Below the pieces are notes generated by a model. It did not search any database and was not told the origin of the DNA. It saw only the letters and a program-made list of their open reading frames with translations. From the NCBI GenBank assembly GCA_030760725.1, contig JASWHV010000003.1:110888153-110952152 (forward strand): 64,000 nucleotides of DNA, written 5' to 3'. Shown in pieces: positions 42,639 through 51,975 of this stretch (position 1 is its first letter; each line of letters begins with the position of its first letter). A program made the position numbers and the translations under genes. The stretch comes from Neostapfia colusana (taxonomy: Eukaryota; Streptophyta; Magnoliopsida; Poales; Poaceae).

Positions 42639-43055
42639 GTGACATCTAGTGTCATGTGGGCAAAACGCCACCTATGTCAGATTTGGTTGTCCACAACAGT
42701 GCCTGACGGAGGAAGACTTGACCACTCTGGACTTAACCTTCTTCCGACGCCAGCAGGTCGCCCTTCTCCGGCAAGGCACCTATAGGACATGTCCCACAGA
42801 ACACCGGCACAGAGGCATCCTGCGTGTCGGGGAACCTGTCCCCGACGGCTTCCCTCACCATCGGCGTGCTGTTCGGATGGCTTGTGCTTCTATCCGAGAC
42901 CGTCAAGGAAAAGGACACCTCAAGAAGCCGCGTCGAAGGCCGCACACACACGAATATCTCACAAAAGTGGACGAAGACGGCTACCGGTGTGAGAGCATCA
43001 GGTGGGCGAGAGTGCTGGGAAGGTGAGGCTTCCAGCGCGCAAGAGGAGAACAAAG
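42639..43055. other. Unassigned 417-bp block between opposed LTR starts (copy 2)
   Basis: Copy of 25236-25651 with scattered substitutions. Both contain the same open frames of unknown meaning. Confidence 0.35.
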
Positions 43056-43133
43056 TGTTAGACTCTGTAATTGTGTGGACAACACAGGGGCAGTTTAGCT
43101 AGGTTAAACAAGGATTAGGGTTAACCCTAATGG
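43056..43133 (+). repeat. Internally deleted Copia LTR start and leader, + strand (copy 2)
   Basis: Same structure as 25652-25729: LTR start TGTTAGACTCTG, then a jump to the leader ending CCCTAATGG. Confidence 0.5.
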
Positions 43134-43976
43134 CGCCGCCGCCTCTGCCAGATGCGCTGCGGCCCCACACCTGCGCGCCGCCGCCGCCGCACCTTCCCTG
43201 CGCACAGCCGCCGTTGTCGCACCCCTGCGCGCCGCACTTCTACACGCCGCCGCCGCCGCAGCACCCCTACGCGCCGCCGCCGTCGCATCTCCATGCGCCA
43301 CCGCAGCACACCTGTGCGCCTCCGCCGCCGCATCTCCATGTGCCGCCGCATCTAAACATCACCGCCACCGCGGGACCGCAGCGGCCGCTGGGCGCCGCGC
43401 CGCCAGGGTTCGGGGCGCCCCCGCCCCCAGGCCATGGCCGGCCATTACCGCGACTAGTCGGCGTGCCGTGCCTGCCCGCCGCCGGAGGTCCAGTTGGCGC
43501 TGTTTTTGGCCATGGCGCCGCTGGATCGACAGCTGTCGTCCAGGGGCTGGCTCCGACTCTTCTCTTGGGAGTGGCTGCCGTCGGATGGTCGACCGCCGCC
43601 ACCAGTACTGGTCCGGGGGGAGGGGTGGTGCGCCCTCCTCCGGGACAACAGATCCCACCCCTTGGGTGGCCACCACCACCCCTTGGGGGGTTGGCAGCAT
43701 TCCTGGCCAAGATACTGCCATCGCCGTCGAGACTCCGAGGACCGGACCAGCTGCCGGTGGACCTCTTGTAGGTACCACCGGAAAATCAGCCACTGTTGTT
43801 GCTTTCATGGCAGGTACTACCTCCGAGCCCCACGACTCCGCCGCCACATCTACCGACTCTGCCATCGACGGGAGCACCACGACCACCGTCCAGCCAGTGA
43901 TCCCGTTCCCAGTAGTTGATGCCTCCATCTACGGCACCGACACGATGGGCACCTCAGAGATCGCCACAGCTTTGGC
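43130..43976 (+). pseudogene. + strand Copia gag of the Copia-Y family (copy 2), truncated
   Basis: Copy of 25726-26560. The GC-rich Pro/His/Ala-rich beginning has a 24-bp-scale indel relative to copy 1 (an extra CCGCATCTCCATGTGCCGCC near 43330). It is followed by AGTTSEPHDSAATSTD-like residues and DASIYGTDTMGTSEIATAL. It is cut at 43976 by the LTR of Copia-6. The 5 bp before the LTR (TTGGC, 43972-43976) would be its target repeat. Confidence 0.65.
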
Positions 43977-44379
43977 TGCTGGAATAAGTCTTGTAGTCCT
44001 TTGGTCTTTGGTCCCCTAGTCCCTTGTACCCTAGTCATTTAATTTGTTGCACTTTAGTCTTTAGTCCTTGGTCCTTGTTGTACTCTAGTCCTTTGGTCTT
44101 TGTGGCCCCAATTAGGACAGCATCTAAGGACACTAGGACAGCATATTAAGGACACTAGGACAGCATCTTAGTGTCAGCCAAGGACAACATATCAGGACAG
44201 CATCTAAGCATCTTAGACTAGCATCTTTGTCGCATATGCTTGGCTGCCATGGCAGCTATAAATATGTAGCCTCAACCCCTTGGGTTGGTATGGCATTGTG
44301 TGAGAAATAGACAAGAAAATTGCCCCAACTCCTAGTGTCATCCTCTCTTCCAATGAGAGTAAGAATTCAACTACTAACA
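43977..44379 (+). repeat. 5' LTR of Copia-6
   Basis: 403 bp, TGCTGGAATAAG to CTACTAACA, followed by a primer site. U3 holds repeated TAGTCCTTTGGTC-type units (43990-44100) and AGGACACTAGGACAGCAT-type units (44115-44200). The TATA-like CTATAAATATG is at about 44256. No 3' LTR is found in the window. Confidence 0.8.
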
Positions 44380-44381
44380 TC

Positions 44382-44394
44382 TGGTATCAGAGCC
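44382..44394 (+). other. Initiator-Met tRNA primer-binding site of Copia-6
   Basis: TGGTATCAGAGCC, three bases after the LTR end; exact match to the canonical site. Confidence 0.9.
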
Positions 44395-44555
44395 GTTCTA
44401 TCCTGCAGCTTAAACATCTCCTGCTCATCCCCTTCCCGCACCTCTCTGTCCGCAACCGGCAGCAGGAACACCGGTTGTTCCAGCTCATTCCTCTCCTGCA
44501 CAGACGAACAACAGCTTGTCTTCCATACACAACAACCCTCCCCCGCTAGTGCGCC

Positions 44556-44988
44556 ATGTCCGACGGACAGTCTCAGCGCTCGGTCGCCTCGAGCGCGCGG
44601 CAGACGGAGGTCGCCACGGCAGAGGAGCGCGAGCAAGCGGCGGCAGAGACTGCGTCGACGGCGGCAAGGTTGGCGGCGGCGGAACTGGCAGCAGCGAAGG
44701 CGGAAGTAGAAGCAGCGGCGGCGGCGGCTGTAGCGCGTGCGGCGGCAGCGGAGCTGGAGGCTCTGCACGGCAGTAGGTCCAGCAGCTCTGTCGACGGCGG
44801 CGGCGACGATGAGCTCAGGCCGGTGAGGGAGGCGGCGCGAGCACGAGAGGTGCAGCGAGCAGCCGCGCGCCCCCATGGGCGCGACAGCCGCAATCCAGAC
44901 GGGCGCGGACGCGCCGGTGGCGCTCCCGGCGGCGGCGGCTGGGTCGACGGAGAACGCGGCCATTACAGGCGGCGCGGTTCTCCCCCCC
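44556..44988 (+). CDS. Copia-6 gag N-terminal extension
   Basis: The ATG at 44556 opens a frame (MSDGQSQRSVASSARQ) that becomes an Ala/Glu-rich helix (AREQAAAETASTAARLAAAE-like) and then an Arg/Gly-rich stretch. At a run of seven C's (44982-44988) the gag homology moves to the -1 frame: DRYHGHHGVQAIVRDVG and then WPTLTKSNYVEW, continuing into the main polyprotein. Either the C run has lost or gained a base, or the ribosome slips there. The extension has no known domain. It is probably the disordered or coiled N-terminus of gag, made in the cytoplasm. Confidence 0.6.
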
Positions 44989-47900
44989 GGACAGGTACCA
45001 TGGACACCACGGGGTCCAGGCCATTGTCAGGGACGTCGGTCCCGACGGTGGGTGGCCTACCCTCACCAAGTCCAACTACGTCGAGTGGGCCGCGGTGATG
45101 AGGGTACGACTCCAGGTGCGACACATGTGGGAAACAGTTCAGTACGGCGACGTCGACTACTACGAGGATCGACGGGCGTTGGATACCCTCATTGCTGCAG
45201 TCCCGCCCGAGATGCAGTTCTCGCTTTCCAAGAAGCAGACTGCTAAGGAGGCATGGGATGACATCGCTGCGGCACGCATCGGCAGCGACCGCGCCCGCAA
45301 GTCCACACTGCAGGCGCTTCGCAAGGAGTGGGAGAACCTGGCCTTTAAGCCAGGTGAGGACGTTGATGACTTTGCTCTCCGTCTCAACACTTTGTTGCAG
45401 AAGTTGGTGCAGTTCGGCGATGACACCTACAACGAAGAGAGAGCTGTCGAGAAGCTCCTTCGGTGCATCCCCGAGAAGTACAAGCAGATCGTTCGCTCGA
45501 TCGAGTCTCTGCCGGACCTCTCCACGATGTCGATCAAAGAGGCGATAGACCGCCTCAAGGTCGTCGACAGCAACGAACCACAACCTCTCTCGGGGCCTAT
45601 CACCATTGGCGGGAAGCTTCATCTCACTCGCGAGCAGTGGGAGGCTGGCCAGGGTGACCGGAAGAAGGGGGAGTCCTCTTCCTCGACAGGCGGCCGCAAG
45701 CGCGGCAAGTCGCGCAAGGGGCGCGGAGGTACCCAGGCCAGGGCACGCGGACGTACCGAGGGTGGCGCCCGCGGAGGCGCCCAGGGCGGCACTGTCGGCA
45801 ACCACAAGCCGACACGAGACGACACCTGCCACAACTGTGGCAAGCTTGGTCATTGGGCCAAGGAGTGTCGACAGCCACGACGTGGCCAGGCCCACGTGGC
45901 ACAAGTGGAGAAGGAGGCCCACGTGGCACAGGTAGAGGAGGGGCCAGCTTTGCTTCTGGCACACGGAAGCATCAAGCCACCTCTAGTGGCATCGACCGCA
46001 GCGGCTCTCCTTCATCTTGATGAGCCAAAAGCACACGCTTTCCTCGGCGACGGCTCCAGCAACGACAAGACTGACGGGTGGTGCCTCGACACCGGCGCCA
46101 CCCATCACATGACAGGTCGACGGGAGTTCTTCGTTGAGCTTGACTCCAATGTCCGAGACTCTGTCAAGTTTGGTGACGCCTCCGGCGTGGAGATCAAGGG
46201 TGTCGGCTCTGTCATCCTCACCGCCGAGTCTGGTGAGTACAGGTTGCTCGTCGGAGTCTACTACATCCCCGCGTTGAGAAACTCCATCATCAGCCTGGGA
46301 CAGCTGGATGAGAACGGTTCGCGCGTGGAGATTAAGGACGGAGTCATGAGGATTTGGGATCGCCATCGTCGCCTTCTTGCCAAGGTAACTAGAGGCACCA
46401 ATCGACTCTATGTCCTTCACGTGCAGGTAGCACAGCCTGTCTGCCTTGCCACTCGTCGGGACGACGAGGCATGGCAGTGGCACGAGCGTTTTGGGCATCT
46501 TCACTTCGAGGCCCTAAAGCAGCTCAGTGCCAAGGAGATGGTGCGAGGCATGCCATGCCTTGACCACGTGGAGCAGCTCTGCGACGTCTGCGTGTTGACG
46601 AAGCAGAGGCGGCTTCCTTTTCCCCAGCAGTCAAGCTTTCGAGCTAAGGAATGGCTCGAGCTCGTTCAAGGGGACTTGTGTGGCCCGGTGACACCAGCTA
46701 CACCAGGAGGACGACGCTACTTCCTGCTGCTCGTCGACGACCTCTCCCGCTACATGTGGGCCGTGGTCCTTGGCAGCAAGGGAGAGGCTGCGAACGCCAT
46801 CAGGCGCGCGCAGGCCATTGCGGAGGCGAAGTGCGGCCGCAAGCTGCCTGTGCTGCGCACCGACAATGGCGGCGAATTCACGGCGGCTGAATTCGCGTCG
46901 TATTACGCGGATGAGGGTGTTCAGCGTCACTACTCCGCGCCCTACAGCACACAGCAGAACGGCGTCGTCGAGCGGCGCAACCAGACGGTTGTGGGGATGG
47001 CTCGGGCCCTCCTCAAGCAGAGGGGAATGCCGGCTATCTTCTGGGGAGAGGCGGTGGTGACGGCTGTCTACATCCTCAACCGCTCGCCCACCAAGGCTCT
47101 CAACGGCAGGACGCCATACGAGGCTTGGTATGGGCGCAAGCCTGCGATCTGTCATCTACGGGTCTTCGGCTGCCTCGCGTTTGCCAAGGAGCTTGGCCAC
47201 ATCAGCAAGCTCGACGACAGGAGCACTCCGGGGGTGTTTATCGGCTACGCGGAGGGCTCGAAGGCCTACCGCATTCTCGACCCAGAGACGCAGCGTGTGC
47301 GCACGACGCGCGACGTTGTGTTCAACGAAGGGCAAGGATGGGCATGGGACAAGGCGGTGGACGACGGTTCGACCTCGACGCACGACGACTTCATCGTCGA
47401 CTACGTCCACTTCAAGGGAGTTGGGGGAGTAGGCAACTCTTCTCCACCGAGCGTGTCTACCCCAGCCCCCGATCGTCCACCTCCACCTCAGCCGGCGACC
47501 CCACGCACTCCAGCACCGACGGCCACTCCTCCGGGCACGCCCACTCCGTCCCCAGCTCGTGTCGAGCACGACCCAGTGGAGTTTGTTACTCCGCTCTCCC
47601 ACGACGAGGAGCGCCTCGACGGGTGCTACAACGGCGAGCAGTTGCGGTATCGCAAGATGGAGAACATTCTCGGCAACCAGCCGGTGCCAGGACTGGACCC
47701 TCACGATCTGGATGATCAAGATCTGGAGGCGCAGTTGCACCTTGCGTGCGATGACGGCGAGCCTCGGTCATTTGCGGAGGCCGAGAAACACGCAGCATGG
47801 CGTGCTGCGATGCAGTCGGAGATGGACGCGGTTGAGACGAACCGCACTTGGGAGCTTGCTGATCTCCCTCGCGGTCACCGTGCGATCACCCTTAAGTGGG

Positions 47901-48494
47901 TGTTCAAGTTGAAGAGGGATGAAGCCGGCGCCATCGTCAAGCACAAGGCTCGCTTGGTGGCACGCGGCTTCGTGCAGCAGGAGGGGATCGACTTCGACGA
48001 TGCTTTTGCCCCCGTGGCACGGATGGAATCCATGCGACTCCTTCTTGCACTCGCTGCCCAAGAAGGCTGGCGTGTCCAGCACATGGATGTCAAGTCGGCG
48101 TTCCTCAATGGCGACTTGAAGGAGGAGGTCTACGTACACCAGCCGTCGGGGTTTGTGGTCCCTGGCAAGGAGGGCAAGGTGTTGCGCCTGCGCAAGGCCC
48201 TCTATGGCTTGCGTCAGGCACCGAGGGCGTGGAATGCCAAGTTGGATTCCACGCTCAAGAGGATGGGCTTCGGGCAATGCCCGCACGCGGCGGCCATCTA
48301 CCGGCGGGGCAATGGAGGAAACACCCTACTGGTGGGTGTCTACGTCGACGACTTGGTGATCACCGGCACCAAGGATGCGGATGTAGCAGCGTTCAAGGAA
48401 GAGATGAAAGCCACCTTCCAGATGAGTGACCTGGGATATCTCTCCTACCTTGGGATTGAGGTGCACCAGGCCGACTCCGGGATCACACTTCGAG
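44989..48494 (+). pseudogene. Copia-6 gag-protease-integrase-reverse transcriptase polyprotein, 3'-truncated
   Basis: One open frame of about 1,170 codons. Gag capsid: KEAWDDIAAARIGSDRARKS and NEERAVEKLLRCIPEKYKQI. Zinc knuckle CHNCGKLGHWAKEC (45827-45868). Protease LDTGATHHMTG (46085-46117). Integrase zinc domain: HERFGHLHF and CDVCVLTK. Catalytic Asp in QGDLCGPV (46673), Asp in RTDNGGEF (46862), Glu in NGVVERRNQ (46970). Pro-rich linker 47455-47560. Reverse transcriptase: TLKWVFKLKRDEAG, HMDVKSAFLNGDLKEEVYVH and VYVDDLVITG (YVDD 48341-48352), up to DSGITLRG at about 48494. All catalytic residues to that point are present. The end of reverse transcriptase, RNase H and the 3' LTR are absent, replaced in frame by other sequence. 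Confidence 0.85.
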
Positions 48495-48667
48495 GTTGGC
48501 TCTTGTGGTACAGACCAAGGCTGAGCCTGTTGGGCCAAGAGCGCTCAGTTGGGCCGGCTGGGCTGAGGTGTAGAGGAGGTCAAGAGGATCTGGGCTGGGC
48601 TGGACTGCGTGTTCTTGTGTTGGTCAAGTGCCACTCCACGACCAAGGAGGTGTCTGTAGAACAGAAC
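48495..48667 (+). other. Junction segment between Copia-6 and the NAC fragment
   Basis: Open in the same frame as the polyprotein (WLLWYRPRLSLLGQERS) but without similarity to RNase H. It has repeated TTGGGCC/GGGCTGG motifs (48525-48600). No LTR end or target repeat was found to explain the junction. Confidence 0.4.
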
Positions 48668-48910
48668 ATGGCGGATGATTCAACGATCAAGCTAACAGAG
48701 GATGAGCTGGTGCTACACTTTCCTCGGCCGCAGCTGCGCGGTTTTTCACCACGTATGCCAGGCATTGTGATAGAAGCAGACTTCTATGATGTGACGCCGT
48801 AGGACCTGTTGGCAAACAACGACCTGTGCGACTTGGGATATTTCTTCACGTTACGCAGGCGGAGCAAGCTTCGAGTACAGCGGTCCGGTGGCGGCGACAT
48901 CTGGAAGCAT

Positions 48911-48925
48911 AGCGCGACCAAGTGT
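48911..48925. repeat. Left SINE target-site duplication
   Basis: AGCGCGACCAAGTGT, matching 49084-49098 (AGCGCGACCAAATGT) at 14 of 15 positions. Confidence 0.85.
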
Positions 48926-48926
48926 A

Positions 48927-49083
48927 AAGGGCGTACCCAGTGCCGAAGACTCCCACACATGTGGGGTCTGGGGAAGGGTTATTTCTAGACAGCCTTACCC
49001 CTGCTTTTGCAGAGAGGCTGGTTCGAACCAAGACCTCAGGACACAAGTGGAGACACACTACCACTGCGCCAGGTCCGCCCTTC
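48927..49083 (-). mobile_element. tRNA-derived SINE, Au-like
   Basis: About 157 bp. The minus strand begins GGGCGGACCTGGCGCAGTGG (an A-box region like the start of a tRNA) and has the B box GGTTCGAACC (about 49018-49027). It ends with a CACTGGGTACGCCC block. The ends and box order agree with my memory of the grass Au SINE. SINEs are copied by RNA polymerase III transcription and LINE-encoded reverse transcriptase, which gives the variable-length target repeats seen here. It has inserted into the GGDIWKHSATK-coding part of the NAC fragment. Confidence 0.8.
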
Positions 49084-49098
49084 AGCGCGACCAAATGT
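49084..49098. repeat. Right SINE target-site duplication
   Basis: AGCGCGACCAAATGT. Beyond it the NAC reading continues (ACC AAA TGT GCA CAG...), which confirms the pre-insertion exon. Confidence 0.85.
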
Positions 49099-49317
49099 GC
49101 ACAGTCAATTTACAACATGGGAGTTGTGGTGCAATGACGTATGGTCAAGTTTTGCTTCTACATGCGTGGAGAACTCGGGAAGCGACGTAGCACGGGATGG
49201 ACCTTGGAGGAGTATGAGATCACTGACCCAAGGTGTTATCGCCACGACGATGAAGATGAAGAAGAAGAATATTAGGTGCTCTGTCGCGTGGGGAAGAACA
49301 GGCCAATGCGAGGTGTG

Positions 49318-49703
49318 CTCGAGATGAAGGTGTGACCATCTCGAGTATGTGGTCGGAATGAAGATGCGTCCATTCCGAGATCAAATGCAGGATGAAGATG
49401 AGCCCATCCTGGGGTTGAAGATATGACCAACCCGAATTTGTATGCGGGATGAAGATGCGACCATCCTAGGGATGAAGACGTGCCCATCCCAAAATTGAGT
49501 GTTCAAAGTGTAGTGCCCACCTCAGGAGTGTAGTGCCCACTCCAGGATTGTAGTGCCCAACTCAAATTCGTGTCCGGGATGTAGTGACCATCTCAAGGGG
49601 ATGTAGTGCCCTTCCTCTAGTGTGTGCAGGGTGAAGTGACCATCCTGGGGGTGTAGTGTCCACCCCAAATGCGTGTGTAGGGTGGAAGTGTGTTTCCATC
49701 CTA
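49318..49703. repeat. Array of about 14 small hairpins with conserved loops and changing stems
   Basis: First subtype, 10-base loops near AAGATGCGAC: CTCGAGATG/CATCTCGAG (49318-49345), TCGGAATG/CATTCCGA (49353-49378), CAGGATG/CATCCTG (49388-49411), GGGTTG/CAACCC (49412-49433), GGATG/CATCC (49447-49466), GGGATG/CATCCC (49469-49490). Second subtype, 7-base loops near TAGTGCC: GGAGTG/CACTCC (49525-49543), a G.T-containing GGGATG/CATCTC (49576-49594), CAGGGTG/CATCCTG (49627-49647), GGGGTG/CACCCC (49648-49666), and weaker units at about 49505, 49545 and 49597. A last unit TAGGGTGGAA/TTCCATCCTA (49678-49703) has one G.T pair. The array lies between the NAC fragment and a polypurine tract, in the 3' non-coding part of an LTR element. 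Confidence 0.85.
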
Positions 49704-49730
49704 ATTAGTGTCAGTGTGATCTAGAAAAAC

Positions 49731-49746
49731 GAGATTAGGGGGTGAT
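49731..49746 (+). other. Polypurine tract before the short LTR
   Basis: GAGATTAGGGGGTGAT directly precedes the LTR start TGTTAGATA. Confidence 0.65.
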
Positions 49747-49935
49747 TGTTAGATATAATCCCGTTTTCTAGAGTAATTAGAGTTAGAGATAGAGTCCAAG
49801 TCAAATAAGAGTAGGAGTCTAGGTAGTATTAGATTAGGACTCTGTAAATCGGGGCTATATATACAGCCCCCCTTGAGAAAAAAACAAGAAAAGAACAGAG
49901 AAAGATTAGAGACTAATTAACACAGATTTCCAACA
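49747..49935 (+). repeat. Short 3' LTR of an otherwise unidentified element
   Basis: 189 bp, TGTTAGATATAATCC to TTTCCAACA. TATA-like GGCTATATATACAGCC at about 49852-49867. Because a polypurine tract precedes it, it is a 3' LTR of an element extending left, which would include the hairpin array and the NAC fragment. No 5' partner is in the window, and it is unlike the LTR of Copia-6. The Copia-3b gag begins directly after it. Confidence 0.65.
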
Positions 49936-51050
49936 GAGGACGACGAAGGAGGCATGGGACACGATTGCCATCATGTGGGTCGGGGCCAACCGCGTTAAGA
50001 AGACGACGTCACAACAACTCCGGAAGGAGTTCAAAGCCGCTGCCTTCAAGGAAGGCGACAACGTGGAGGACTTTTCCCTCCGACTGAGCGGCATGCTATC
50101 ACGACTTGCGTCGCTAGGGGAGGAGATAGGAGAAGAGAGGGCCGTGGAGAAGCTCCTGCAAAAGTTCCAGAACGCTTCCAACAGATCGTGGTGGCGATCA
50201 CGACACTGTTGGACGTGTCGACCCTCACCTTGTCGGAGGCGACGGGGCGTCTCAGGGCGGCGGAGAACGTCTTCGACTCGACAAAGCGGAAGGGAGGAGT
50301 ACACGACGGCCAGCTGTACCTCACTCGGGAGGAGTGGGAGGCACAGCGGAAGGAGGAGCGGTCTACCCAGTCTGCGAGTTCTTCTAAGAGGGGCGGCCAA
50401 AAGGGCCTGCCCAAAAAGAACGGGGGCAAGAAGGGGATTCCGGGAAGGATATTCCACGGGACCAGTGCAGGAAGTGTGGGAAGAAGGGCTACTGAGCCAG
50501 GGAGTGTCGGTCGAAGCCTAAGGAGGAGCAGCAGCAGCAGGCTTTCATGGCAAAGGCGGAGGAGGAGGGTGCCTTGTTTATGACAAGGGTGGCCTCTGTA
50601 CAGGAGGAGCCTGTACAGGAACGTCCTACGCGCCCACTGGAGATAGTGGAGGGACGTGTCTTCGCTCGCCGCTGCAACGACGACGACTTTGACGACACTC
50701 GTCGGTACCTCGACACGGGCGCGAGCAACCACATGACGGGTTCGCGCGCCGTCTTCTCCGAGCTCGACGAAAACGTCGTCGAACCATCAAGTTCGGTGAC
50801 AACTCCGTCGTGCGTATCTAGGAGAAGGGTACGGTCCTATTCGCCGCCAAGACGGGTGAGCACAGCAGGCTCACCGGTGTCTATCTCATCTCGCGCCTCA
50901 CCACCATCCTCATCAGCGTCGGCCAGCAGGATCAGGATGGCTACAGCATCACGGTGCATGGAGGAGTAATGCACATACGGGATGAGCAGCAGCATCTCCT
51001 CACACGAGTTCAGCGCGACGACAGCAAGCTTTACTCCGTCAGGCTCAACA
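49936..51050 (+). pseudogene. Copia-3b gag and protease, 5'-truncated
   Basis: Homologous to 56630-57750 of Copia-3a. It begins in mid-gag (KEAWDTIAIM-equivalent, near 49948), continues VKKTTSQQLRKEFKAAAFKE, then shifts frame at about 50165 (KLLQKFQ). The zinc knuckle is ruined: CRKCGKKGY is followed by a TGA (50490-50495) where Copia-3a has GHWARE. The protease motif RYLDTGASNHMTG (50704-50742) is intact, but a shift follows at about 50780. The N-terminal 90 residues of gag, the leader and the 5' LTR are missing. Confidence 0.8.
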
Positions 51051-51975
51051 TCACACGTCCGGTTTGCCTAACCGCGAGGCGTGATGATGTTGCGTGGCAT
51101 TGGCACGAATGCTACGGACACGTCGACTTCCAGGCGCTTCGGAAGTTGGCACGAGAGGAGATGGTGCTCGGGCTTCCGCAAATTGATCACGTCGATCAAT
51201 TGTACAAACTTGCTTGGTCAGGAAGCAGAGGCGCTCCAGCTTCCCCAAGCAAGCATGGCGGCGCGCGGAGGGCGCGCTCGACCTCGTCCATGCTGACATC
51301 TGCGGGCCTATCACGCCGACGACTCCAGGTGGCAAGAAGATGTTCTTGTTGGTAGTGGATGACATGAGCCGCTATATGTGGTTCTATCTTCTAGCAACCA
51401 AGGACCAGGCGCCCGACTTAATTCAGCAATTCCAGGCGATGGCTGAATTAGAGTCCGGGAGGAGGCTGAAGCTACTCCGTACTGATCGCGGAGGGGAGTT
51501 CACCTCACAGGAGTTCGGCGAGTACTGCGCTCAGCACGGAGTACAACGTCAGCTCACAGCCCCGTATACGCCGCAGCAAAACGAAGTTGTGGAGTGGCGC
51601 AACCAGACGGTGGTTGGCATGGCGAGGAGTATGTTGAAGGCGAAGGGTATGCCCGGGATTTTTTTGGGGTAAGGCGGTTATCACGGCTGTCTACATCTTA
51701 AATCGGTCCTCCACCCGTGGCCTCGACAGGAAGACGCCATATGAAGCTTGGCATGGAGAGTGAGCCAACTGTCAACGACTTTCGAACTTTTGGGTGCGTG
51801 GGGCATGTCAAGAACACGCGCCCCCATCTGAAAAAGTTGGAAGACCGGGGTACTCCGATGATTTTTCTTGGCTATGCTGCAGGGACGAAGGGATATCGAA
51901 TGTATAATCCGGCTGATGGGCGCACACACATATCACGTGACGTGATATTCGATGAGGCGGCCAAGTGGGACTGAG
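51051..51975 (+). pseudogene. Copia-3b integrase
   Basis: The zinc domain is partly damaged (HWHECYGHVDF, where the family has HERYGH; the CxxC region is frame-shifted at about 51210). The core frame 51214-51672 has LVHADICGPI, LLRTDRGGEFTSQEF and QQNEVVEWRNQ. The catalytic acids are present, but the usual NGVVERR is NEVVEWR. An extra T in GGGATTTTTTTGG (near 51660) causes a stop at 51671. The remainder (GHVKNTRPHLKKLEDRGTPM, THISRDVIFDEA) is at 51717-51974 in another frame. Confidence 0.8.

Larger units (their letters stand above)
48668..49275 (+). pseudogene. NAC-domain transcription factor fragment
   Basis: ADDSTIKLTEDELVLHF matches NAC subdomain A (…TDEELV.HYL). GIVIEADFYDVTP followed by DLLANN matches subdomain C (V-I-EVDLYK-EPWDL); the tryptophan codon position is a TAG at 48800-48802, which ends the chimeric frame. 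Then LGYFFTLR (family: WYFFSPR) and GGDIWKHSATK (family: GYWKATGKD) follow. After a SINE insertion (48927-49083), FCFYMRGELGKRRSTGWTLEEYEI matches subdomain E (LVFYKGRAPKG..T.WVMHEYRL). It ends in an acidic run and a TAG at 49275. NAC proteins bind DNA in the nucleus. This copy has at least two stops and lacks a promoter. It is in frame with Copia-6 reverse transcriptase. Confidence 0.7.

Noticed and set aside
44963..45964. 333-codon minus-strand ORF
   Set aside because: It is the complement of the Copia-6 gag frame in GC-rich DNA, with no domain and no context.
44989..48802. A 1,235-residue host gene
   Set aside because: The motifs are those of a Copia polyprotein. Only the last part is host-derived, and it ends at a premature stop.
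49010..49080. tRNA gene on the minus strand
   Set aside because: A and B boxes are present, but the cloverleaf is not complete. The unit is 157 bp with target repeats, which fits a SINE.
49318..49703. CRISPR-like array
   Set aside because: There is no constant repeat with unique spacers, and units are 20-35 bp with variable stems. The setting is a eukaryotic retrotransposon.
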